A stretch of DNA of 29,068 nt, taken from contig JAOZNB010000002.1 in the NCBI GenBank assembly GCA_029933995.1, positions 1 through 29,068 on the forward strand, in the 5' to 3' direction. The position numbers were made by a program, and so were the translations under genes. Below are positions 15,799 through 23,770 of this stretch, one piece after another (within the stretch, counting starts at the first letter, position 1; every line of letters starts with the position of its first letter). This DNA is from Candidatus Moraniibacteriota bacterium. Its GTDB lineage: Bacteria > Patescibacteriota > Minisyncoccia > Moranbacterales > GCA-2747515. Under the pieces are notes generated by a model, which was not told the DNA's origin, did no database searches, and saw nothing but the letters and a program-made list of their open reading frames with translations.

Positions 15799-16227
15799 TT
15801 AGGCTTTATCTATTAATCCATTAGATACAAGTACCTCATGTAACTCATCTGACAATAATCTATCGTGCAATTGATCAAGTACATAATAATCTTCAGCTTT
15901 CTGCGCAACCTTTACAGCGTGTCCAACACCCTTTGTCATTGCTAAATCAAGTAGATGTGTAATCTGCGACTCACGATCAGTTTGTTGATGTAAAGAACTT
16001 GCATCCTGCATTAAGCTATCATCATCACTATCATTGCCTTGTGTTTTAACTTTAGAAAGAATATTTTGATACGAACCATCACTTTCTGCTACATTCCTTT
16101 CTGCTGCAGTCTCCGCAGATTTTTCCATATTTAATTTAACACCATTATCACGCTCAACACCAAAACGCTTCTCCAAACTAACATGTTCTGGACTTTGTAT
16201 TTCTGGGCTTTGTATTTGATCACTCAT
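15799..16227 (-). CDS. small acidic protein of unknown function (142 aa)
   Basis: No family recognised by name. The N-terminal 90 residues are hydrophilic and probably disordered; they include a short IQSPE repeat at the start (QSPEIQSPE). The C-terminal 55 residues, beginning THLLDLAMTKGVGHAVKVAQ, look like a compact helical domain, with ALxKGxxHAVKxA and YYVLDQLHDRLLSDEL patterns. I think similar C-terminal domains occur next to VirD4-like ATPases in candidate-phyla genomes, but this is memory, not a search. Only four bases separate it from the 111-residue gene upstream, so they are co-transcribed. It is the last gene before the terminator and may be an adaptor between the large proteins and the ATPase; that role is speculative. 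Confidence 0.85.
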   Translation of the reverse strand: MSDQIQSPEIQSPEHVSLEKRFGVERDNGVKLNMEKSAETAAERNVAESDGSYQNILSKVKTQGNDSDDDSLMQDASSLHQQTDRESQITHLLDLAMTKGVGHAVKVAQKAEDYYVLDQLHDRLLSDELHEVLVSNGLIDKA

Positions 16228-16231
16228 AATA

Positions 16232-16567
16232 TTATTTCTTATCTGCTACATCTTCTTTTTCTAAAAGATGCTTTTTTAGATCGTCAACTGCTTCTACTAC
16301 AATTTCATCGTAATCTGTCAATTTTTCACGTAAAAATTCTTCAACATCATTAGGATTAATTGCTTCAATATTTTCCATCATTTCTTCAAATGTCTTTTGA
16401 TCAAGTTCAGACAATTTTGCATATGCCTCCACCAAAACTCGTTTAATCACAGTTTCCGTCATATAATTAACCAACTCTTGCTGTTTTTCATCAGAAAGAT
16501 CTTCAAAACCAAATTCTCTGATGACCATTTCTTGAATATTATCTTTTGTTTCTTTGATATCGCTCAT
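16232..16567 (-). CDS. small helical protein, DUF5663-like (111 aa)
   Basis: All-helical, acidic protein with no membrane segment. The run FEDLSDEKQQELVNYMTETV followed by IKRVLVEAYAKLSELDQKTF and a closing NPNDVEEFLREKLTDYDE resembles the DUF5663 family found mostly in candidate-phyla bacteria. That assignment is from memory and moderately sure. Function is unknown. It starts with ATG 26 bases after the stop of the 1671-residue gene and ends four bases before the 142-residue gene, a tight operon arrangement. Neither start has a Shine-Dalgarno sequence. A structural or adaptor role with its giant neighbour is plausible but untested. Confidence 0.85.
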   Translation of the reverse strand: MSDIKETKDNIQEMVIREFGFEDLSDEKQQELVNYMTETVIKRVLVEAYAKLSELDQKTFEEMMENIEAINPNDVEEFLREKLTDYDEIVVEAVDDLKKHLLEKEDVADKK

Positions 16568-16593
16568 AATTTTGTTTTAATAATATTATTTAA

Positions 16594-19500
16594 CTATAGT
16601 GAAAAGTCAGATGATGGAAATACATCTTTTACCTTACCTTCTTTAACTGCTTGTGCAAACATACGCGTAAAATATTTTGATACAGTAGTTTCTTTTTGTG
16701 GCTCACCAACTGTATCACCAAATGATTCTTTTGCACGAGAAATTACATCTGTTAATCTTGTTTGCATATCCTTATCAGTATAATTTTCTTCTAAGTATTC
16801 AGCCAATGGTACATTTGCAATATTTTTTATATTTGCCAGTGAAGAAACGCCAAACACTTCTTGTATTTGTTTTCCAGCAGCATTATTGAAATCAGGATTT
16901 CCCATGAGCTCCCGTATTACTTCAATTTCTGACATGTTCTCAAATTTTTCCTGATTTTCAGTAATTGGTTCTGCGCCCTGAGTCACTATATTTTCTTCTA
17001 CCTCACTATTTGATACGGGCTCTGTCTCTACTTGTACTTCATTTGTGTTTTCAAGAGGATTTGGTGACTCTACTTCACTTTCACCTACTACAGTATTCTC
17101 AATACCTGAATTTGATGTTTGATTTTCCATTTCATTTATTTGTGGTTCAGGTTCCTGTGCATTGCCTACATCAAACTTAATTTTCTCATTTTCTGGAATA
17201 ATATGTTTTTTACCCTCAAAATCAATATCAACTTTTACATCACCTCTATCAGATAAGTCTAAATTTAATTTAGTTCCTGACTCCACAAAACCAATATCCA
17301 CCCCTGGATTTGCTTTTGCAATTTCTGCAGCAAGACCAACTGCTCTATCATTAGCCCATTCTTCTACATTTTCCCACCTACTATCTTGAGGATCCCATCC
17401 CATGCCGCCTTCTGTTAATCTTGTACTATTATCTTTCAGAAATTCAGCAAGTCTTGATTTTACACTATCACCCTTAACTATTTCTAAGACACCTTTATCA
17501 TTTTCTCCCATCTCTATTCCGCTAAAGCCCTGCGACATAGGATTATCCATTTCTGCACTATTATCCATTTGTTCCATTGCTGCGTTCATATCAACCGCAT
17601 CAACACTTTCTGGCATTTCTGGAATATTCACATTAATTTCATAACTTCCCATAGCTTCTTTCAAACCTTTTTCCAACAACTCCATATTTACATTACTACC
17701 AGCATGTGCCTCTTGCCATAGCACAAATTCCGCTTTTTGATCTTCTGCAGCTTTTACCGCATTCTCAAATGATTTATATACATCAACATTACCAGAGCTG
17801 TGTTCTACTTGCCACTGATCCATTTCTATCTTTTGTTGTTCTACATTTTGAACAGCATTTGTAAATAATTTATAAATATCATGTTGCTCCACAACTTCTG
17901 TGTCAGTCAATTGTTCCATATTGCCCAATGCAGCATCTCTACTTGCTTTGTCATAAAAATTATGTGCTTCATGACTGTCCCAATCGTCTGGCACTTCATA
18001 TTTCTCTGTAATTTCCGTTACCACTTTTTGCACATCATTCTCACCAATTGTTTTTGCAACTTCTTCTGGCGTTGTGTCTTGTAAAACTTCCTGTACAGTC
18101 TGCTCTCCGATATATGATCCATTATTCAATTTGATCAAATAGTTTTCCATTACATCACGTTCTGTCTCAGGCAAATTTTTTGCAGCTTCAATTTGCTCAC
18201 TTGTAATAACTCCCTTGACAATGTTCTCAAAATTATCCCCTACAACATTATCTTCATTCATTGCACGATTGGCTTCTGTTAAAGATTTTTGTTCTTCTGT
18301 AAGCAATTCCTCTGGTACTGACTGACCATTAATTTCTGAAAAATCATTCGAAAACTTTATACTGTCTGAATTGTCAATTCCCATTTTTTTAGCTAGTTCA
18401 TGAGCAATTTTTTCATTTTTTTCAGTTTCAGCCCAATATGCATCATCTTTTTTCGCCTCACTTTTAATATAATCATCTTCTTCTCTTTCAACCCAATCCG
18501 TACCTGGGCCTTCATTTACTCCACCTGCAGCAGCTCGTATCATATTTTCAGTAGGCTTGCTTTCAAGGTAGCCTGGAATATCAACACCAACATCTTTTGA
18601 CTGATATATCTTATTTGTATTATCTGTATGATGGATAGTTGGTTCAGAACTTACATCTCCTGAATTTATATCTGGTGTCCAGTTACGAATAGCTCGTACG
18701 TTAGCGATAGATTGTCTTTGCTCATCTGAAAATAAATGTTCTGGAACAGGTACATTATTAATTACTGTTGGTACATTACCTTCTGCTGTAAAATTAAATT
18801 TATCCACACTATCAATTCCCATTTGCTTTGCTAAATCGTGTGCGGTATTTGTCATAACTTCTGTCCTTGCCATGCTTTCATACATTCTTTCCGCACGACC
18901 AACTTTTTTATTCCAATGCTCTTCTTTATTTTCAAGTGTATCTTCTATTCTCTCTCCATTCACTGTTAAATTTAAAGGTTTATCCAAAAATTCCTGATGT
19001 GCATCTGGTCCATAATTTAATTTAAACCTTTCAAATGCTCTTGTTCCTTTCATTTCTTCGTTAAATGCTTCAGCATAACTATCAAAAACTGTATCACCAT
19101 ATTCGGCTTGAACATAGCCCTCTCCTCCTGTATCCACTGTGTCAATCGGATTACCACTTGCATCTAAATTACCCTTATATAGATCACCTTTTTGTTCCAA
19201 CTGTTCTTGTGCATCACTGAAATCCATACTTCCTGTCATTGCAAAAGCTGCAACCGCTGCCATGCCTCCAGCTGTTACACTAATTCTACGTCTATTGATC
19301 TGCGTACCCATTGTCTTGATCATCTTATCAAAAGATTCCTGACCAACATCCATAACTGCCAACATTTTTTCTTCTTGGGTCATATCTTCAAATGCCTGTA
19401 CTTCCTTTGCTTCCTTTTTTTCAAATCGCGCTTTCAACCTTGACTCTGTTAAACTTCCTACGGCAACACCTAGACCAATTGGCATTAAAAACTTACTTGC

Positions 19501-21609
19501 AAATGCAATTTTTTCAAGTCCTGCCACAGTCGTTTCTCCAGCTCCGAACTTCATTGCAAATTTAGGAGCTTGACTCAGCAACATTCGCACACTACCACTA
19601 GCAAGACCCACAACCATAGCACCACCTCGCAAGGCTTTCCCCGTTTTACCTGTTGCAAACCATTTACCCATATTTTTTAACTTTCCTGCAAATGGCTGAC
19701 CCTCCAATTTTTCTGCATGCGCTTGCGTGTATCCATCCACTAATTGTGCCTTCTCTTCAGCATTAAAGACCACCATATTTTCTACAAATTTTATTCTATC
19801 TTCTGGTGATAATTTTTGTGCATCTGCTAATAATACATCTTTATATTCTTTTAAGGCAACGTGATAATTATCTTTCATTACCTGCATATCAGGATCTAAT
19901 CGATCTTGTAATTTCAACCCAAGCACCTTTTTTACATGTGCCCACGCATTATTATTATCATAATTTTTCTTTGAGAACATAGTACGAGCATCTTCTAGTG
20001 CTGCTGTTAATTGTTCTAATTTTTCAGCTCTCTCACGCTCAAATTTATCTGCAAGTTCTAATTCACCTAACTCACCAGCTTCTCTAGCATCTTCTTCATT
20101 TTTCTTACCTGTCTCACGTTCAAATTGATCTGCTAACTCTTCTTCAACAAGTCTTTCCATTTTTTCATCACCTATAATATTCATCGTAGACAATACTGTC
20201 GCGCGAGACTCTTCACCACGATCTATCAATACACTTTTTATAATATCTATTTTTTTCTGATTTACCTGAAATTCTTCTTCTGTTATACCATCTTTACCAA
20301 GTAACTCAGATCGCACTTCCCACAAATCAAGTACTTGTTGTTGCAAGTTTTCTGTAGATATATTTTCAAATTGTTTTTTTGCCGCTCCTTCTACAAAATC
20401 TTTGTCAAATTTCTTAATATCCTCTTCTGACATTGCATCTAGCACACCGTCTTTTTGCTCCTCTTTTATTATTTTTTCTTGCTCACCTTCTTTTTTTGTC
20501 TCCGACACTTCATCTATTTTTTCTCCTGTTTTTTCCAAAATCTCTTTAGCTTTTTTACCTTGCTCCACAAGAACTTCCAATCTCTTAACATCACTTTCCA
20601 GAGATTTCACCTTCTTAACTAACTCCACATCTTTATCCACAACAATATCTCCCGCACTATAAGATTGCTTACTTTCATAATTTTTACCACTAGCAATACG
20701 CTCATTCATTTTTGCAATCTCATCACGCATCTCGCCAAGCTCCTTTTCTTTACTCTCAACATCAATACTAGCATTTTCACGCACAAGCTCCTCAATCACC
20801 TTACGCTTTCTCATCATCTTTTTTTGTGCCTTCAACTTATCTTCATTTTTTATCAACGACTCCTTTTGTTTCAATAACTTATTCACATCCTCCTGTGTTG
20901 TTGCTCCCTTATCTCCTATAACTTTAGTAGGAGATTTCATAGTACTTTCCATATTAGAAGTTCTCTTTTTTAAGTCTTCCAATTCTTCACTAATTTCTGA
21001 TAAATTTTTATCAATATTACTTGCATCTTTTTGCTTAAGTATATTAGCTAGCTCTTCCGTTGACGCAGAATTCAAAACATCAACCGCACTTTCTTCTACT
21101 TTTTTACCTTGAGATTCTTTAGCGTTATTTTCCTGTTTATTATTTTGTGGTGTTTCAAATTTCATATTATTTACTTCTTTATTTGTATTTTTTTTATCAC
21201 TACTAACAGCTTTATTTATTTTACTATAAATACTACCTTTAGACAAAAGCTCCAAAACATACTGCTTTATATCAATATCCTTTTTTTCCTTTTCATTTAC
21301 CTTTACAATTTTTTGTGTCATTGCACTAATACTGCGATCAAAAAATTGTCTTTTCTTAATCACATCTCCTTTTGATAAATTATCAAATTGTGCCAAATAA
21401 TTTTCAAGCACCTTTTCAGAAAGGATTTCCCTTATTTGCAACTTTATTTCATTTTCTTTTTTTGCACTCGCAGCCTCTTTTGTATTTTTTTCTAATTGTT
21501 GCATGTTTTTTTCATGCACTTGACTAAGTGCACCCTCAACAATCTGATTTTTTAATTCAGCTGTTAATTGTTTATTAAAATCTTCATTATTTCGCACTTC
21601 TTTTATCAT
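16594..21609 (-). CDS. giant coiled-coil membrane protein of unknown function (1671 aa)
   Basis: No family recognised. About 1-640 is Lys/Glu-rich and probably coiled coil (stretches such as KQKESLIKNEDKLKAQKKM). About 655-795 is hydrophobic: GGAMVVGLASGSVRMLLS near 657-674, FLMPIGLGVAVGSL near 703-716, and VTAGGMAAVAAFAMTGSM near 777-794. The loop between the last two is strongly basic (ARFEKKEAKE, NRRRIS), and the region after 800 is acidic. By the positive-inside rule the N-terminus and loop are cytoplasmic, and the last 870 residues lie outside. The C-terminal part contains a duplicated unit of about 55 residues and a tandem 33-residue repeat, then a low-complexity Glu/Asn-rich stretch and a final helical domain (EVIRELMGNPDFNNAAGKQI onward). 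It is the core of the five-gene series; stop TAG. Confidence 0.9.
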   Translation of the reverse strand: MIKEVRNNEDFNKQLTAELKNQIVEGALSQVHEKNMQQLEKNTKEAASAKKENEIKLQIREILSEKVLENYLAQFDNLSKGDVIKKRQFFDRSISAMTQKIVKVNEKEKKDIDIKQYVLELLSKGSIYSKINKAVSSDKKNTNKEVNNMKFETPQNNKQENNAKESQGKKVEESAVDVLNSASTEELANILKQKDASNIDKNLSEISEELEDLKKRTSNMESTMKSPTKVIGDKGATTQEDVNKLLKQKESLIKNEDKLKAQKKMMRKRKVIEELVRENASIDVESKEKELGEMRDEIAKMNERIASGKNYESKQSYSAGDIVVDKDVELVKKVKSLESDVKRLEVLVEQGKKAKEILEKTGEKIDEVSETKKEGEQEKIIKEEQKDGVLDAMSEEDIKKFDKDFVEGAAKKQFENISTENLQQQVLDLWEVRSELLGKDGITEEEFQVNQKKIDIIKSVLIDRGEESRATVLSTMNIIGDEKMERLVEEELADQFERETGKKNEEDAREAGELGELELADKFERERAEKLEQLTAALEDARTMFSKKNYDNNNAWAHVKKVLGLKLQDRLDPDMQVMKDNYHVALKEYKDVLLADAQKLSPEDRIKFVENMVVFNAEEKAQLVDGYTQAHAEKLEGQPFAGKLKNMGKWFATGKTGKALRGGAMVVGLASGSVRMLLSQAPKFAMKFGAGETTVAGLEKIAFASKFLMPIGLGVAVGSLTESRLKARFEKKEAKEVQAFEDMTQEEKMLAVMDVGQESFDKMIKTMGTQINRRRISVTAGGMAAVAAFAMTGSMDFSDAQEQLEQKGDLYKGNLDASGNPIDTVDTGGEGYVQAEYGDTVFDSYAEAFNEEMKGTRAFERFKLNYGPDAHQEFLDKPLNLTVNGERIEDTLENKEEHWNKKVGRAERMYESMARTEVMTNTAHDLAKQMGIDSVDKFNFTAEGNVPTVINNVPVPEHLFSDEQRQSIANVRAIRNWTPDINSGDVSSEPTIHHTDNTNKIYQSKDVGVDIPGYLESKPTENMIRAAAGGVNEGPGTDWVEREEDDYIKSEAKKDDAYWAETEKNEKIAHELAKKMGIDNSDSIKFSNDFSEINGQSVPEELLTEEQKSLTEANRAMNEDNVVGDNFENIVKGVITSEQIEAAKNLPETERDVMENYLIKLNNGSYIGEQTVQEVLQDTTPEEVAKTIGENDVQKVVTEITEKYEVPDDWDSHEAHNFYDKASRDAALGNMEQLTDTEVVEQHDIYKLFTNAVQNVEQQKIEMDQWQVEHSSGNVDVYKSFENAVKAAEDQKAEFVLWQEAHAGSNVNMELLEKGLKEAMGSYEINVNIPEMPESVDAVDMNAAMEQMDNSAEMDNPMSQGFSGIEMGENDKGVLEIVKGDSVKSRLAEFLKDNSTRLTEGGMGWDPQDSRWENVEEWANDRAVGLAAEIAKANPGVDIGFVESGTKLNLDLSDRGDVKVDIDFEGKKHIIPENEKIKFDVGNAQEPEPQINEMENQTSNSGIENTVVGESEVESPNPLENTNEVQVETEPVSNSEVEENIVTQGAEPITENQEKFENMSEIEVIRELMGNPDFNNAAGKQIQEVFGVSSLANIKNIANVPLAEYLEENYTDKDMQTRLTDVISRAKESFGDTVGEPQKETTVSKYFTRMFAQAVKEGKVKDVFPSSDFSL
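17687..17884 (-). repeat. tandem 33-codon repeat inside the giant protein
   Basis: Two adjacent units: IYKLFTNAVQNVEQQK...QWQVEHSSGNV and VYKSFENAVKAAEDQK...LWQEAHAGSNV. Shared positions are YK-F-NAV---E-QK----WQ--H--NV. The units have diverged at protein level, so this is an old or selected duplication. Confidence 0.8.
18250..18852 (-). repeat. duplicated ~55-residue unit inside the giant protein
   Basis: Copy 1 (about 18852-18679) begins NTAHDLAKQMGIDSVDKFNF and continues VPVPEHLFSDEQRQSIANVR. Copy 2 (about 18413-18250) begins KIAHELAKKMGIDNSDSIKF and continues QSVPEELLTEEQKSLTEANR. Shared pattern: AH-LAK-MGID--D---F ... VPE-L--EQ---. The copies are about 90 residues apart. Confidence 0.8.
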
Positions 21610-21618
21610 ATATTTGTA

Positions 21619-23697
21619 TTATGTGATTGCACGTTTAAAAACTGTCAAAACATCATCCGATGTCATTTCATATGTTGCATCAAAGGCTCCTACAATATCC
21701 TCAATGCATTCCATTGTCTGAATCTTTATTTCACTTTCTTTCTTTTCATTATCGTAGTCATCCCATACACCCTGTGCTTCAAGCTGTTCATAAAAAAGTT
21801 GTGTCTGTTTAACTAATACATCCATATACATAGACCCTAACTGTTCTTCAATTTTCTTCAATTTATTTTTTTCACTATTTTTTTGATCTACACTATCAAC
21901 ATTTTCTTCAGTAGTTTTTACACCTTCACTATCATTGTCCACGTATCCAAAATTTACCTTTAGAACAGCTACAATATTTTTTACACTTTTTGAATGATCT
22001 TCAAGTTGGTCTTCTTCCTTGATACGATTTGGCACATCATTATTCCAAAAATTATTCACGACTTTTTCATCCTTTTTGTCGATATCTTCAAAATCTGCTT
22101 TTAACTCTTTAAAAATCTCCTGAATTACACTTGAATCACTTTCCTCTAGAGATTCAATCCCTTCAATTATAACCGTATCAACCTCTTCATCATCTGACTT
22201 ATGTGCAATATTTTTTTCATCTATTATTACGTCATTAGCTAAATCAGTCTTAACTTCTGTCACATTCTCAATATTATCTTCCAAATCAAATAACTCATCA
22301 TCATCAAATAGCAATTCTTCACCGTCATCTAATGTTTGTATATCTTTCCTAGCGTTTGTTTTGTTAGTTGCTGCTATCTCATCCTCATCAAATTCTTTTT
22401 TTTCTTTTTTAAAATCATCTTCATCTACAGCCTGTACATCAGCAGTTTTTTTTGTTACAACAACATCTTTTTGTGTGCCTTTCTTTTTTTCCTTCTTTTT
22501 TTTGTTTTGTTTTTCTTGTTTTATTTTTTCATCTTTTTCTTTCATTAATTCTACAATACTATCAATATTCACCTGCAGCTTTTGTACAGCTTTTTCTTTC
22601 TCTTTTATATCTGTTATTTTACGTAACTGATTTTTACCATCCCTGATTTCATTACTCTTACGTTCTATGAATTCCTGCATAACTTGATTTTTTTCATATT
22701 CCTTTTTTATGTGTGCCTTTAATTGTTGATATGCTGAATCATCTATTTTCAATGATTTAAGCTCATCCCCTGCAATTTTTATATTAATAGCTTTTGTTGC
22801 ATCTACAATATTTACTAATAATTTTTCTACAGCTTCATTTTTTTGCTGTGTATCCTCCATTTCATCTATTGCTTTTTTTTCTCTATATATAAAACTATCT
22901 CTAGCACCTACAAATTCTAGTATTTTCGTATTTTCTTTATATGTTTCTCTTATGCCAGTAATAAACTTTCTGTATTGAAAATTACTTTTTCTCAATACTG
23001 CAAGATTATCTTTCGTATCTATATTTTGCAATTTTTCTTCAATTTGAGATATTGTAGCAACAATATCTAATTCATTTTTACTATTTTTTATAAATTCATA
23101 CCTTTTCACTACAAATTTTTGCACCTCCTCGTTTTCTGAATAATCTTCCTCTATACGTACCTTAAGTGCATTATATTTTTTTAACACTTCCTTAGATATT
23201 TGTTCATTTGATTCTTTTTTTCTATTCTCAATACTTTTGTCAACCACCTGTTCATCAACAACACCCTGTTGCACTTCAGTTTTTTGTTTACCATCAATCA
23301 CTTTTTTATCATCAACTTTATCATACACAACTTTAACATCAGCCAACTGTGCCATTTCTTGTATTTCCTTTTCAATCTCTTTAATATGACGCTCTTGCTT
23401 TTTAATGACTTTTTGACCACTGAATATATCATTTCCAAAACTAAAATCATCAAAAGTGTCTATAAGCCTATGACAAACACTAACAGCCTTATCAAATAAT
23501 ACTTTCATATCATCCTCAACATCCTCTCGTGCATCCTTGATTTCAAAAAAAATATCAACTATTCTTGCAAATTCAGTATCATTGTTTTCATATTGTAGGC
23601 GCAATACTTCCATTTCCTTTTTTTGTTGTTCTGGACTTTGTTGGTTATCCACTTGCATATTTTGCAAAGCAGATTGGAAATTATTATCGCCGGCCAT
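21619..23697 (-). CDS. helical-repeat, highly charged protein of unknown function (692 aa)
   Basis: No family recognised, no signal peptide and no membrane segment, so probably cytosolic. The N-terminal 100 residues are helical (EVLRLQYENNDTEFARIVDI). About 170-390 holds three copies of a unit of about 55 residues with linkers. About 390-470 is Lys-rich (KKKKEKKKG) and then very acidic (DDGEELLFDDDELFDLEDN). The end (about 600-692) is helical and possibly a fourth degenerate unit or docking domain. The stop is nine bases from the start of the 1671-residue gene, so the two are translated from one message. A TG-plus-TATAAT element precedes it. The repeats resemble a helical scaffold in shape, but homology to TPR or similar families is not evident. 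Confidence 0.88.
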   Translation of the reverse strand: MAGDNNFQSALQNMQVDNQQSPEQQKKEMEVLRLQYENNDTEFARIVDIFFEIKDAREDVEDDMKVLFDKAVSVCHRLIDTFDDFSFGNDIFSGQKVIKKQERHIKEIEKEIQEMAQLADVKVVYDKVDDKKVIDGKQKTEVQQGVVDEQVVDKSIENRKKESNEQISKEVLKKYNALKVRIEEDYSENEEVQKFVVKRYEFIKNSKNELDIVATISQIEEKLQNIDTKDNLAVLRKSNFQYRKFITGIRETYKENTKILEFVGARDSFIYREKKAIDEMEDTQQKNEAVEKLLVNIVDATKAINIKIAGDELKSLKIDDSAYQQLKAHIKKEYEKNQVMQEFIERKSNEIRDGKNQLRKITDIKEKEKAVQKLQVNIDSIVELMKEKDEKIKQEKQNKKKKEKKKGTQKDVVVTKKTADVQAVDEDDFKKEKKEFDEDEIAATNKTNARKDIQTLDDGEELLFDDDELFDLEDNIENVTEVKTDLANDVIIDEKNIAHKSDDEEVDTVIIEGIESLEESDSSVIQEIFKELKADFEDIDKKDEKVVNNFWNNDVPNRIKEEDQLEDHSKSVKNIVAVLKVNFGYVDNDSEGVKTTEENVDSVDQKNSEKNKLKKIEEQLGSMYMDVLVKQTQLFYEQLEAQGVWDDYDNEKKESEIKIQTMECIEDIVGAFDATYEMTSDDVLTVFKRAIT
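22530..23190 (-). repeat. three helical repeat units in the 692-aa protein
   Basis: Units begin YNALKVRIEEDYSENEEVQK, YRKFITGIRETYKENTKILE and YQQLKAHIKKEYEKNQVMQE. Each continues F(V/I)--R/K---I---K--L/I and ends near KL-xx-NI (EKLQNI, EKLLVNI, QKLQVNI). Unit length is about 52-56 residues with linkers of roughly 25-35. Confidence 0.8.
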
Positions 23698-23727
23698 ACT
23701 TTTTATTTAAAAAATTTATTTTATATA

Positions 23728-23736
23728 ATTATAACA
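23728..23736 (-). promoter_or_regulatory. extended -10 element before the 692-aa gene
   Basis: Minus strand: TG (23736-23735), one base, TATAAT (23733-23728), about 31 bases before the start codon, in the 73-base gap after the 521-residue gene. There is no -35 at the proper distance. It could be an internal promoter of the series. Confidence 0.4.
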
Positions 23737-23770
23737 TACTTTAAATACTACACGGATTTATCAACAACTC

